A stretch of 64,000 nt of DNA from Nymphaea colorata (lineage: Eukaryota > Streptophyta > Magnoliopsida > Nymphaeales > Nymphaeaceae), in assembly GCF_008831285.2 (NCBI RefSeq), contig NC_045146.1:14873149-14937148 (forward strand), written 5' to 3'. Within the stretch, counting starts at the first letter, position 1; every line of letters starts with the position of its first letter. The notes beneath the pieces were generated by a model. It worked only from the letters and a program-made list of their open reading frames with translations, had not been told where the DNA came from and did no database searches. The position numbers and the translations under genes are program-made. This document shows, in pieces, positions 48,700 through 61,567 of this stretch.

Positions 48700-51094
48700 A
48701 ATGCTACTCAAGATATATATTAAACTAGTATTTCCTGCCATTATGCTGTTCATGCTTTCTCACTGGGATGTCCTTATAAGGCTCAGTGGTAGGGACCTGC
48801 CCGGAGTTTTCATTCTTGAAGGGTTTGTCATCATTAGAAACTAACATCTCATGTCTGTAGTTCTCTTCTAGTCTTTCAAAATTTCCTGGTTTGTGACATG
48901 TTAACGTGATCTAAACTTGTATTTCAAGATCTGCCGTCAGCTGTTCAGGGAATTGCAGATCACTGGCTGTGTTTCATCTTGATCTCACTTACATGCTTAG
49001 CTACGCCCATTATACGATCTTGGCGGTCCGCTTTTAGACTAAATTCAAGAGAAGACAAGGAAGTGGACCTTGTTAAATTAATGGTTTGTCTTAATCTAGA
49101 ACTAAGTCAGGGACAAAGACAATCAGGTGCCCTTTCTGTTAAGTCAAAACAAGGCATTTACAGTCACGGAGCTTTCAAATTTAGAGTTCCTAAAGCTTGT
49201 TCTGTTTAAATTTTGTACGATAGATAGTGAGAGTAATTGAGTTAGATTTTGTTGAATATGGGGATTACCCCAAGATCGAACGGAAAACCATAACCATTTG
49301 GTCAATAATATGCATCATTAGGTCAGTTCTTCTAAAGATTTTAGGAACTTCTTATTAGCAAGGATGCAGAAAATAGTAGGAAATAATTTTGGATCATCTC
49401 AATCATTTAATGGACACCCCATGCTCTATCATCTTTTTTTGGAAGCCGGATCTTATTATAATTTCCTTTTCATTAATAAAATTTGCATCCCCATTCAGTT
49501 GGACCATTCACATTCAATCTACATGCGTGAAACCGGCAAGGTAACGTGATAATTTCCCCAATCCCATCAACATTTTTCAATTACAAAAGAATCTTTCGTT
49601 TCTCTTCGATTCATCTACTCATTTTCCGGTAAGAGAAGATTGTAGACGATCTGCGCGGTCTAATGGTGGTCAATCCAACTACCAGTGGCAACAGCCGATG
49701 TGGATCTGAAGACGGAAAGAACTAATTAGTGCCACCCAAAAGCGCAACCTGTCTCCGTTTCTTTCTCTAAACACAAAGGCGTCCCTTGTCCTTGAGCGAT
49801 CGATTGTACCAATCAATCAAAAGAAAAGCTGCCGCCGGGCAGGACGCCGGCGGCCTCAGGTGACATGGCCGGAAGGGGCTTGAGTGGTGCTTCGGGAGTC
49901 AACCTGGTCACGTCCGTAAAGCCAAAAAGACACATGATCATCAGATGTCCCCATCTTGAAAAAACCAGTGATTGTTTGGTTTTACACGGTCGGTTTTCAT
50001 CTCGCTCCGGCGCCGAAGACTCAGGCACAAAATCTGTTATTTATTTCATCTCTCACCATTCTGCGAGGTTGCACCAACATTTACGTCACTCAGTGGAGGA
50101 GAGGGAGTCTCTCACTTCGATCCGTAAAAATTAATACGGTATTAAATACGCTAGGAGACAGATGACGAAAGGGGCCGATCGACCGCAGAGCAGGGCCACG
50201 TGGACGGCGATGATCTGTCTGTAGCCGAGTAAAGACGGGTTTTAATTAGAAATATATTATTTAAAAAAAAAAATTGTGCCAGACTGACCAGAGAGTCAAG
50301 GGGGTGGGTCGGCTGATCATGAGTTAAGAGGGCTTGACCCATGGTTAACCATCTGTGGTCAAGTCAGTGGTGCGGTCTGCCGCCATACCCGTTGTTTTTT
50401 TATTTTTATTTTTATTTTCCGAGGATTTCTGATTTTTTTTTTTTGGAATTTTTATTGAAGTAGTGATTTCGGGTTTATTTATTTCGGGAAGGAAAAGGCG
50501 GGGCCCTTTCCGAGCGCTGTCTTTCCTTCTCTCCATCGGCAGAGTGAGAGAGAGCGAAGCCGCTTTGGACGGCACGCCCCGGGACCATCGTCCTCCGCGC
50601 CGCGATCTGCTGCCGGAATTGCTTTTTCCGGAGGGTAACAACGACTGGCTTGCTTCTGAGCTCGAATTCTCCGGCACCAAATGGTTGGAAGACGTTGGTG
50701 CCTCAGTGTTCGGATGTCAAGAATGGTAAGATGGGTAGGTTGAGCTTTTGACTACCGGGCTCGAACCGGTAGGTGGGGTTCCAGTTTTAGGCCAAGCTCG
50801 TCGGAGGGCAGCCGCAACTCTTCTCCGGCGACGGTGGTGATGGAGCTCTGTCGGGTTTTGTTGGCGAGGACGTGAAGTGAGAAGAGTGAGGGTTGGTAGA
50901 GTATTCGTCACTGGTTTCTTGGGGCTTTCGATGAGAATTCGTTGGCGGGAGTAACAGAGGAGATTCAGAGTCGGTGGGGATCGGGAAGGAGGTGTTGAGA
51001 CCGGTTGGTGGTTTTCCAGCCGGAATTTTCTTGTTCGGGCGGGAGCAGAGTGATGCTGGTGGAGGCAGTGGAGGAATTGGAGAAGTCTTCAACC
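48700..51094. other. Intergenic region and promoter/leader of the IDD gene
   Basis: No other gene is recognised. GC content rises from about 49.6 kb, and the last several hundred bases before 51095 are GC-rich with short upstream open frames, consistent with promoter and 5' leader of the zinc-finger gene. An in-frame ATG at 51053 is an alternative start. I see no convincing TATA box. Confidence 0.45.
50334..50362. promoter_or_regulatory. Paired inverted W-boxes flanking a palindrome
   Basis: TTGACC at 50334-50339 and its reverse complement GGTCAA at 50357-50362 flank the perfect 12-bp palindrome ATGGTTAACCAT (50341-50352), about 730 bp upstream of the IDD start codon. TTGACY is the WRKY-binding W-box core. 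A role in the IDD gene's control is inference. Confidence 0.4.
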
Positions 51095-52681
51095 ATGACA
51101 GCATCCAACGTGACATCGGCGTCCGGCGAGGCGAGCGTCTCGTCGGGCGGCGGCAATCAGAACCAGAACCAGGAGGCCCCTGCTCCAGCGGCTCCTGCTG
51201 CTCCGCCGCCGAAACGAAAGAGAAATCTGCCCGGAATGCCAGGTACGAAGGAAGCGGAACGAGTCCCGCTGGGAGGCCCTTTTCCCTTCTCTTTTATTTC
51301 CCCCCTCTGATTGTGGAGCAATTCGTCCTCTTTGCTGCTTCATCCTGTCATTCATTTTTACTGCAGATCCAGATGCGGAGGTGATTGCCCTTTCGCCGAA
51401 GACGTTGATGGCGACGAACCGATTCGTGTGCGAGATCTGCAACAAGGGGTTCCAGAGGGACCAGAACCTTCAGCTGCATAGGAGAGGGCACAACTTGCCG
51501 TGGAAGCTCCGGCAGAGGACGAGCAAGGAGGTGAAGAAACGGGTGTACGTCTGCCCGGAGACAACGTGCGTCCACCACGATCCAGCGAGGGCTTTGGGGG
51601 ACCTAACGGGGATTAAAAAGCACTTCTGCCGTAAACATGGGGAGAAGAAGTGGAAGTGCGACAAGTGTTCCAAGAAATACGCCGTCCAATCCGATTGGAA
51701 GGCTCACACCAAGACCTGCGGCACCCGCGAGTATCGTTGCGATTGCGGCACCTTGTTCTCGAGGTCCAAGGGTTCTCCTCTTTCCCTTCGTCTTCTCCTT
51801 TTTTTTTTTTTCTTTTTCTCCTTCTCTGGTTGAGCTCTATTGCTCCTCTGCTCTTCTTCCAATTGGAGGGGGGATTATTCTAATTCTCATGGGGGCTTTC
51901 CTCTTTTTGCATTGATATACTTGTATAGGAGGGATAGCTTCATTACCCACCGAGCGTTCTGCGACGCGTTGGCTGAGGAGAGTGCGAAGGCGCATACGGT
52001 GGTGGAAAGCGCCCCCGCCGCTCCCGCGGTGCCGGCGACCTCCTCCTCGGAGGATACCAATAACTCCAAATCGAAAACGGGAGTTGCTGCTGCCCCTGCC
52101 GCCCAACGTGTGGATTCTAGCAATTCAGCCCTCGGGGCTGCACCTCCTCCTCCTGCTTCCACTCCTGCGGCACCTCTCGCGGCGCCTCATGGCCCTCATC
52201 TCCCTACGCAGCAAGGTGAGAGTGCGGCCAAACATTTATATGCATACAATACAAAACCACCAAAAACACCACCACCATAAAAACTCTTTTGTTGCATTGC
52301 TGCTTGTTCCTTCATGTTTGCCCGTAAATTTAGTTTGGACTTTTGTCTGATATGTTTGTTAAGTATCGATGATGATGTTGGATTTTTGGGAGAATTATAA
52401 CACGATCAATCAACATAAGCGTTGAGCGTCGTCCCTCCCGCCTCCTTCTCCACTCCTCCCTTTCTCTCTTTCTCTCTCTTGTTTGTTTGTAATATCAAGT
52501 GAATAGTTTTTTATTAGACGCAGTGCCCAATAATGACAGGAGGGAAGAGATTAAAAATATTCTTTAGATTGGTGGAACTAAAAGGTTCCCATGAAAGCTT
52601 CAGAGTTTCCGGAGTCGCACTTGTTTAGCCTGTGGTTCTCTGGCTTCTAGCAATCCTTTTTCACTGGGCTTTTGCTTTGCC

Positions 52682-52712
<31 letters not shown>

Positions 52713-53631
52713 TGTTGATGTGCTTGGAGGAAGCCTCTTTTGTTTGTTTAAGTATTAGGTGAGGTGTGCACCATATGAACATCGGGTTTGAATTTGCTTT
52801 TTCTTTTGTTCTTTTCTAGAGAGTGGCGACTCCAGCGGGTTCTTGCAGCCAATTGTGAGCAACAATGGAGGTGGTGGCAACAGCATCTTCGCGGCCCTCA
52901 TGGGCTCAGGAGGGGTGCACACGCAGCCGCAGGGTTTCACCGACCTCATTGGTGCCATGGCTCGAGGCGAACGTGCTGCATCTGGATGCTCGACTTCGAC
53001 TTCATCGTCTTCCTCCCTTGCTCCACTTGCGCTCTGCCTCTCGTCCTCTGCATCCCCCGTAGGGCCGTCCACCCCGGCCAGTATGGCGGCATTGTTCCCT
53101 CCCGTGGCTCAATCACAGAACCATCACCAATTCGCTCCTCAACCGCCTCACATGTCCGCGACGGCATTGTTGCAGAAAGCAGCGCAGATGGGTGCAACAT
53201 CTAGCAGTTGTTCTCTATTCCGGGGATTTAGCCTTGCATCACCATCTTCTTCATCTTCATCAGCGCTGCAACAGGATCAGTGGGTGGACAGTTTGCAGCA
53301 GCCGCGTACAACCGCGGGTTTGGGGCTTGGCTTGATGTCAGTTCCCTCGTTGAGCTATGCGGGCCACAACGAGGACATGGGCATGCCCGAACTAATGGCT
53401 ACCTCCATTTTCGGATCGCCGGTGACGATTCCGAAGCCTACCACACTGGATTTCCTTGGACTCGGAATGGGCGGTGCCGCTCCAAGTGGTCTATCCGCGC
53501 TCATTACATCGATGAATGGTGGCAATAGTGGTGGTCTCGACATGGCAGCTGCCACCTCGTTCGGTGGTGGCGGCGGTGCATCTCGTAACGGCGCCGGAAG
53601 TTCTCCCGGGAAGTCTTGGGATGGCAGCTGA
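51095..53631 (+). CDS. IDD: INDETERMINATE DOMAIN (IDD) C2H2 zinc-finger transcription factor, 4 exons
   Basis: IDD proteins are plant nuclear regulators; the ENY/IDD1-GAF1/IDD2 branch binds DELLA proteins and acts in gibberellin response. Exons: 51095-51242, 51367-51763, 51929-52215, 52820-53631, all GT-AG with matching phases; product 547 aa. A basic nuclear signal KRKR sits near residue 42. The ID domain starts [20 protein letters not shown] (Cys71, Cys74, His87, His91). It continues through the second finger (YVCPETTC with a long HH-to-H spacing), the third ([19 protein letters not shown]) and the SHR-binding fourth ([19 protein letters not shown]). The family C-terminal motifs [18 protein letters not shown] and TLDFLGLG are both present. 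The start was chosen because [17 protein letters not shown] matches the SGEASVS start of IDD1; an in-frame ATG 42 bases upstream would add 14 residues. Linkers are rich in Ala, Pro and Ser. Intron 3 holds a CT microsatellite at 52687-52712. Confidence 0.96.
52687..52712. repeat. (CT)n microsatellite in IDD intron 3
   Basis: An uninterrupted CT tract about 110 bases before the intron 3 acceptor. Confidence 0.85.
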
Positions 53632-56600
53632 AAGTGTCTTGTTTGGCGGTTGTTTTTCTTGGCGTCTAGTAATTGTGGCTGTAGAAAGAGAGGTATGACT
53701 AGCAATTGGTCTTGCAACTTTGTTGGATGACGAGAATGCGTTTGGCGTAGTGGCCGTAGACGAAAGACGAGAAGGCTGAAAGGAAAACGATCCTCTCATC
53801 TTCAACGAAGAGAAGCTCTTTGCTCTCCTCGGCTCCCTTCCAGTAAGGGAAGATAATCAAAAGCCCCCCTCTCTCTCTGTCTCTTTGCTCTTCAGGCAGT
53901 AGTACACTTTTGTTTATTTATTTTCCTTCCCGTATAGAGCAAATGTCATGTACATAACAATGTGTTCTTTTGAAATGATGGTGCATTTTCTCACTCTCTC
54001 TTCTATGTTGGGGAGGATTCCTTACTTATTCGTCCTTAAGGAAAAGGGGATGACAAGATTCAACGCAGATTGTGGCAGGGCAATGAAATCCTGCCAAATC
54101 TCACTTTCTTCCTCCGTGAAAATGATGTACAGATTGAGCTCGTCATGTCCTCCTCTTTTTCTTTTAAGCGTTTTCTTTTTTCCTTCCCCAGTTCCACTTC
54201 TCCTCCTCTTTTCTACGCTCCCCTCTGCGCTCTGCACTAGTCTGTATGTACTACTGTTAGAGTTGCCAGTTTATTTTATTGCTCGACCTTTATGTACTCG
54301 ATGATCGGCCTCCTCTTCTCTTCCTGTCAATCTGAAAGGAACTAGCTTAGGGAAAGAGACAGGAGCCAGCATTTTCATTTTCACCTCATCGATTTTTTTT
54401 TTTTTTTGTTCTTGTCCAAGTGACTAAGTAAGTCAATGAAGATGCTAAAAAAATTAGAGGCAGCATTGGTGGGGAGCGGGCAGGTGGGCTTGTCTTCCTT
54501 GGAAGTCGATCTTGGGATGAAGCCCACCTTTATCCGTCATCTCTGTCGTTTTTCAATTAATTTACTTGTTTCCGCGTGTCCTTTTCTTGTGTGCTGGCTT
54601 TGTTTTTTAGCTCGCCGTGAGGCGGTCTGTTGTCGTCTAGTGCCTTCCCGGAATATCTTTCTTTTGCCCTCTCTCGTTTTCTTTTTTCCAGGAGACGGAA
54701 GGAAAGGAAAAAGAAGTTCTGCACATCATGAATTGTGGATGCACAGATGATACATGAGGTTGGCGATCAGATTTGACCGGCGGGTGGGGATCGGCGGGAA
54801 GGTGGGGTCCATCGTGCTTCCTTTTTTTTGTTCTTCTTTTCTGCGCTCTGCGCTCTGTAGAGTAATAACTATCAGTCGCCTTGCATCCGTGGAGGTCACC
54901 TCCTCACCGTAATAATTGAGTCCATCATATCCTTCCCTTCTGTTTTAACTCTGTAATCCGAAAAAGGTCGAAGAATAAAAAGAAGGAAGAAAGAAAGTGG
55001 ATCAGACGATCATTGAGCCGTGCCTCGCTTCACCACCTGGCCAGGAAAGCAGGATGAATCAGAACCCAAGCAGTGCGAACCAAATGCTATAATTTCGGTG
55101 TCCAGACTAATCTGGAATGGTCGAACGCAGTAAGCATCGGTTCTGATTTCATATAAGAAAGCGTCGCTTTGATCGTTATTAGAGTAATTGTATAAATACC
55201 AAATCTACAGATTGGGCGATTAAATTCAATTTTTGATTTTTACTTTAGTAAGGATCTGTTTGGTAAATGAAACTATAACTATTTTATGAATTTGTCTCGA
55301 AAGTTAAAATAAACTACTTTACTAAGGATCCATCCGATTCTTAGTATTTGATTGGACTGAGTTACCGAGTCAACCTGCTGACCCAGGTGACAGCAAGTTG
55401 ACAGTCCATCCAAGTCTGGTTCTCGATTTTCCCAACTATCTTTGGATTACTTTTTTCTTGGAAGACAGCCATCTATAAGTGCGACTCAAAGAAAGAAAGT
55501 GTTGGTGGGGCTCGGCCAGTGAACACGAATAAGAATTGCGTTCTCATAAGGGCTGAGAGTACTGATTATTGGAGTCGTCCAGTAAACTTGGAAGCCTCAT
55601 TTAAAATTTGGCCCCAATTGATGGAGATCGCCCCGTCCTCCGGCACCGGAATGGCCCGTCGTTGACAGTAAGTGATCAAGAAATGGATAAAAAATGGTTA
55701 ACATCTGGCTAAACAGCAAAAAAACGTTCGAGTTCTGCTCGCCCCATTGATCAAGTATCACATCATAATATATAGACAATCTGAAGGAAATTTTTTGAAA
55801 CTTAAAGCACGTCTTGGTAGTCGAAAGTGTCCATTAATTCTCATCACCTTCTTTTGTACGTTCCTCTCGCTAATGCTTCATGTTTGAGAGCTTCGACTCC
55901 TGGATCATATCCTGAGAGAAAGAAAACTTAAACCAGTAAGTGGATTTCGAAGGCCATTTTCTTTGTCGAATTGAATTCTGCACAGAGATGCGCTTTTACC
56001 AGTGTGAGAATAGATGGGCAACACAACAGGGATCTCTCTCCGAATGAGACAAGCGAATGATACGAAAATGACGACAGAAATTATAATGTATAAGGTGCTC
56101 AACAGCTAGGATTTTTAATTAGTAACAGTAAAAGTGAAGCTGCAGAGCTGAATTTTCCTCTAGTTGCCGCCATGGCAGATGAGAAAAAGAGAAAAAAAAA
56201 AGCGAGCAGAACAAAGCGAGACTCTGCAAATTGACGTGTCTTTCTGACTCTGTCCATTGGAAATTGGTATTGGTATAGCCACTGCTACATGTTAGTGTGC
56301 ATGTGCAACCTCTCTCCCTCTCTCGCTCAGTGTTTATCAGTGGGCAGTAGCATACTGGGTCTCAATTAATGGCTGATGGTGAAGGTTCAGTTAAGGCAGC
56401 GAGGGGCGATGGCAAGTAGGTGACTTTCGTCAGGAGTAGTGGGGGTGCCAGCCGACGGGCTCATAAATGGGCTGAGACCTGGCCTGCCCTGGCTTGGGCC
56501 ACGCCACTAGTGAAAACTCATCATGCGTCACCAAACTACCATTAATGGCGGCATTAGTTGGGGATCGGCTGCAGATAAGAGCATCTACGTACATGCCCAT

Positions 56601-59300
56601 ATGGCTGCATTACTACGTGATGCATCCCTTTCCCACTTGTGGAAACTACTGTGCACGCAGAGGACTCTGCAGCCTCAAACTTTGCATCGATTCGCTGCCT
56701 GTATCAATCCTTGAGCTTGGGATTGCTACCAAGTTTATGGCGGGCGGGTCATTCATGGAGTCTGTCTCTCTCCATGGCGGTTCTGCTCATAGATTTCATG
56801 TACATTGATTTAAACTTATTCGCTATGGACAGCTAACTCGGTCACCATGATTACGAGATTGGCTTCTTAGCTTTTGAGTGCTATCAAGAGTTTCATTTTT
56901 TTGGGACGCATCTCTTGTCCATAGCTGCTGCCATCTGCCGACCTTCAGCTTGCCAATGAGGGAAAAAAAAAAAACCGTAGTGCCATGTGACTGTCAATAT
57001 CTGATTTTGCTGAATTTGCACTTCCCAACTTAGTCAGATATTCGAAATTTGCACTAAGAGTTGCAAGGTAAGTGATGAGTTGATTCTTGACATGATTCCT
57101 GAAGCTTTGGAATGCTGAAAGGAATAGTAAAGCAGTTAAGCTATCGGGTTTTTGTTTTCCCAGATTCAAGTTTGCCTTTACAATTTCTACTAGATTTTAC
57201 TAACAGCAACACGCTGAGTTCTGGTCTCTTGACCTTTTTCTACGTAAAGGCCTCGACTTTTAACTACTCTAGCCCGGTCTGTAAGGATCTCTTGTTGGAT
57301 TTTCTTAACTTGATGTTGCTCAATAATGCACATTTGCTGCTGCAGGAAATGTTTTTTATCCCATAAGCTTTTCACTTATGGGCATATTCTGGTCGATGAG
57401 TTTAATTACCTCAGATCTATCTGAATTTGGGATCCGGATCCTCAGTTTCCTGGTCTGCTTTCCAAATGCGCTCTCCCTAGAGATATAGGCACTGGTTGGG
57501 GGCTCACCAAGGAAAGGATATACCCATCAAGTGACTCTTTTCTTTAGCTTTAGAATGACCAAACTACGCATTAGGTATACTCGACCTTAGATTCAAGTTG
57601 ATACAAGAACCGCGAAGGAGTTGGATTAGATTTGATTAAATATTTGATGCAGACAGGACCTGTATTACTGAAGAAGGTTGGACCTAATTCAGCTTATACT
57701 TGGGATATGATTTTTGCTAGGATATCTGGTCTGATCTGGTTGTTTGAAGCATTATTTGCATTTCATCCAAACTAGCTAAAATTTTCCGTAAGTTACATGG
57801 ACTAATTCCAGCAGATCAAATCCCTTGTTTTGTCCTCGATATACTTGGGGACAACCCCCAGAAGGTTTGCACCTAAAAAATAAGGACCTCCTTGACCTCG
57901 ACTTTGTTCATTTAGAATCTGGTTTCTCTGGTGCAGTATCTTATCCCGGTGGGTGATTGTTGCTGGGCGGCAGTGATAGACCTTGATCTGAGTAAAAAAA
58001 ATCTGATTCATTCACAGCCATGCAACGAACGCATGAGTATTGGGATCAGAAATAGACTAGAAACCGCCTTACTAAAAAATCCTGGCTATATGGATTATGG
58101 ACAGTAGCTATAAAAAAAATTGAACTGGTCTTAAGAACTGGAATTCTGGTTCCACTTAATTTCATGAATCTAATTATCTAAGTGGCTTATAAAAGGAATT
58201 AGTAACCAAACATATACGGTGGAAACATTATATTCTGGAGTACTAAGGAAAAGCTTTTTTGTTTCTCCTGTTCGTTGTTGGAGGTATGTCCTCCTCGATC
58301 CCCGTGCACCATCATCTGGAATTGAACATGATTTCTCTATCCAACTTGGATCTGGTCCATTGCCGCCACAAGAATTATGCTCATATTGCTTGTATATATG
58401 TCTGTCATACGCACGTACATCCAGCGGCCATTAGCATAGAACAATATGCTAATTCCCTGCCGGTGGTCCATCACCTGCAACTCGCTGGAACATGGTGGAG
58501 GAAGGTATGCAACTCGAGCTTCACACCTTCCCCTCTCAATCTCTCTCCGCATAAGTGAAACGCCTTTTTTTTGGTTGCCCGACCATCGCCGTCGGTGTAC
58601 CATCTCCTTCTCGCAGGTGCTCTTTGAAACTTGACTTCAGACCCTAGAACGCTACGGTACCTGCATAGTTCATCGGGTACCATCTTCTTCCCGTGCCTTC
58701 TTTTATTGCTTGTACCGCTTCTGTGCCTGTAATTTCCTGTGCATTCTAAAGTTGGGCAGGAGTAGTTTGTGGTTGTCAATGGAGGGCAGCATCTGACAGA
58801 ATGCTATACTGCCTGGTCAGGCGGCGATCTGGTCTGTTGATCTCTAGTATTCAATTAAATTTGTTGTGTATATGCATTTATTTTTCTTGATTACAGTAAG
58901 TTGTAGAATTGATCTTGATTACCATCGTCCAGCTTCTCCCTGATTTTGGTAGAGAGCTGGCTATATTGCTTGGTCTTTAGAAGCTTATTCCAGAATGGCT
59001 CAAGGAACGTCCATTTTAAAAAATGTTTGAGTCATGCAGTGCGCCTTTCCATATTCATAGTAAAAATTGGTTTTGGGTTCAAGTTCTTCCATCAAATTAA
59101 ACACAACTTTTCTGAAATTGGGGAAACTAAAAAGTTGACAACTTGCAGATTAAGCAAAAATGTTGAAATGATTTGTCAACCTCTTATTTTTTTACCAGCA
59201 ACAATCACTAGATTGGTTGGGGATGAGTACATTTTGAGTAAACTTCGTTTGGTGCCTACTTACCGACGACAATCAAAATTGTTTAGACATATGGCATTTT
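53632..59300. other. Gene-poor stretch downstream of the IDD gene
   Basis: The first few hundred bases probably contain the IDD 3' untranslated region, including CT-rich runs. After that I find only short unrelated frames on both strands and no splice-consistent gene. Confidence 0.4.
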
Positions 59301-59324
59301 AGTTCCATGCGATTTCAAACAAAG

Positions 59325-59475
59325 GTGGAACTAAAATGTTCGGGACAAAAGTTCCACGTCATCAAACAAAAGGTGGAACTAAAATGTTCGGGACAAAAGT
59401 TCCACGTCATCAAACAAAAGGTGGAACTAAAATGTTCGGGACAAAAGTTCCATGTCATCAAACAAAAGGTGGAAC
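59325..59475. repeat. 48-bp tandem repeat, 3 full copies plus a partial
   Basis: Units start at 59325, 59373 and 59421, with a partial fourth start at 59469. Each begins GTGGAACT and contains AGTTCCAC at unit positions 26-33, so every unit can fold on itself; the third has one change (GTTCCATG). Because 48 is a multiple of 3, the array is open in more than one frame, repeating a 16-residue unit, which is a by-product rather than evidence for a protein. A 13-nt inverted copy of the unit start (CATTTTAGTTCCA) lies at 59295-59307. Confidence 0.9.
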
Positions 59476-59515
59476 TTTTGTTCTCCCTGAAAGCTACTCG
59501 CAGTATTATACAATT

Positions 59516-59780
59516 GAGGGGTGTTAGGCTGGCAAGCTAAAACCAGGTTTTGAGAGACAAAACCTAGTTTTCCTCCAAAACACCATTTCAAGAATGTTTG
59601 GATTCTAAAACCAAAACCAGGTTTTCATGAAGGCCTTTTTTCAGGTAAGACTAATTTTTTACCTTTAAACCAAGTTTTTCACTTGTCATCCAAACATCCA
59701 AACCAAGTTTACAAAACTGAGTTTTTAACCAGGTTTTTACAAAACCAAGTTTCTTGAGGGTGTCATCCAAACACTTCCTT
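59516..59780. mobile_element. Second, degenerate MITE-like element, about 265 bp
   Basis: The right end GGGTGTCATCCAAACACTTCC (given here as position 59758-59778) closely matches the terminal repeat of the element at 38047-38352. The interior carries the same ACCAGGTTTT / AACCAAGTTT blocks. The left end (from about GAGGGGTGTTAGG) has drifted. It adjoins the 48-bp tandem array. Confidence 0.6.
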
Positions 59781-59789
59781 AGTATTTTA

Positions 59790-61440
59790 TGCTTGCCTGA
59801 CATTTTAATACGTGATTTCAAAAGTTACCCTAGTGGATAGGGAACTTTAACATTAGGACAGGTTTTATGTGAATTGGAAAATGAACATAACGTTGAAGTT
59901 TGGTGTAACGTTACGTAGAGGTTTTATATATTAAGAAAAATTTCTGGCTAATTAGTATTATACTAAAGTTTAAACTTAAGTGCGTAGTTTTTTTTTTTTC
60001 AGAGATGCTTATAATGTTCCAAGTATATAATGGGAATGACTTGGCATGGTCTGGTGTCCGGATATGAGAAAGTTGGACGCTCATATATATTTTAGTCTTA
60101 AAATACCCAAGCTCTAGTTTTAGTTTTGGTGTCGACTAAAAGCTGGGTTTTTGGGTGGACCGATGCATTGGTGCGCTGGAAGGACTTCTTCTTTCCGTGT
60201 GTTAGCGTGGAAAAAGGTTTCCGTTTTTTCAAAGAACAAGAACATGGATCGAGTAGTTTTCACATGAAAGGTGACTTTTTAAGTGAAACAAGATGTGATG
60301 ATTGGGAAAATGATTTCTTTAGCTAATAGGAAGAGGAACAAGTCTTAAATCTCTCTCTTGTGCGAATCACTTATAACTTTAGCGGGATGGTAAGATGAAA
60401 TACTCTTTCTTCCCAAAAGATATATATATATATGAGCTGCAACACGAGCACACAGTTCGAGCTGACATAGGGCATTTCCAAGTTCGTACAACATCTTCAA
60501 CACAGTCGACACCATAACATAAGAGCTTTGCATCGGCATAATGAAGAACCAATTAAAAATTTCTTCGGCACTGCCTCTCAAGGAATCGACAACATGAGGT
60601 GCGGATGCCAGCTCTTTATCAGTTGTCCACATTTGCGAACGTCTAAATCTCATTTGGATCGATGTTTGACCGGACTGCTTTAAAAAAATTTATCATCCAA
60701 TTACCAAATTGGATTAGATCCATATTTAAGAAATCACATCCAATCCGGTTTAGTGTTAAATAAATATCCTAATCCAATATTCATATATTTTGGAAGTCAG
60801 TTGCTAACATATTATAATATTACAATGTTGTTCCTATTCAGATTGAAAGTTGGATTTTGGATGTGAATTTAAGAATTTGATTCAAATTGGTTTTTGATTG
60901 TATGTTGGGATTGAGGTTCACATACAAATATGATATAGGCTTTTCTTCATTTGCATCCAAATTTAAGTACATCAACATCCGGGAAGTGAATATGGTTAAG
61001 GATACATTTGATTTGAATCCAATTTTCTGACATACTTAAGCAAAACCGTGTCCCAATTTCTTGTAGTGTCTATGAAAAGCATTATAAAGTTTGGTGTTTC
61101 CAATTTCCACCTTATTATTGTCTCAAAGCTTTTGTTGATGTAATGTGTATGAGAATAAAAAGCAATACAAGCTCTTCTTTCTCCAAATTCTGTCTTGTAT
61201 GTTCTTTTGGTCAAACATGACAAGGAGTTTAAACACACTGCAGTTTTGTAGGGAACTTTTTGTTATCCACATGATATATGAATCAACATCAGTAACGGAA
61301 GATCCTCTAATGAATTCTTCTTAGCCTTTAGCCTGTTTAATTTCAGCATTTCTTCCTTTTCGACGTTTTTTCTTCGCTTTTCCGTGCCTCCTTGGTCTTA
61401 AAGAGAACAGTAAACCTAAACTTATTTCACTAGAAGTCAG
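59790..61440. other. Intergenic region upstream of the P450 gene
   Basis: No gene recognised. A stretch at about 60650-60960, with repeated variants of ATCCAAT and GGATTNGAT in both orientations, looks like a degenerate dispersed repeat similar in flavour to about 2480-2680. Confidence 0.4.
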
Positions 61441-61508
61441 TGGCCATTTCCTAAATTATGCGTTCATTTCCACAGTGGCCGTTGACTTATGCAACCTCCG
61501 CTGCGCTC

Positions 61509-61530
61509 ATAGATATATATACATATATAT
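61509..61530 (+). promoter_or_regulatory. TATA-rich element of the P450 gene
   Basis: Alternating TA runs (ATATATATACATATATAT) end about 40 bases before the ATG at 61568. The position allows a TATA box with a very short leader. The exact start site cannot be read from sequence. Confidence 0.4.
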
Positions 61531-61567
61531 CCGCCTGGTTGATTAATTTCCTCATTGTCAGACCGCC

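Noticed and set aside
59307-59540. Repetitive 16-residue-unit protein encoded by the 48-bp array
   Set aside because: The frame is open only because the unit length is a multiple of three; more than one frame is open and there is no promoter, conserved start or family.
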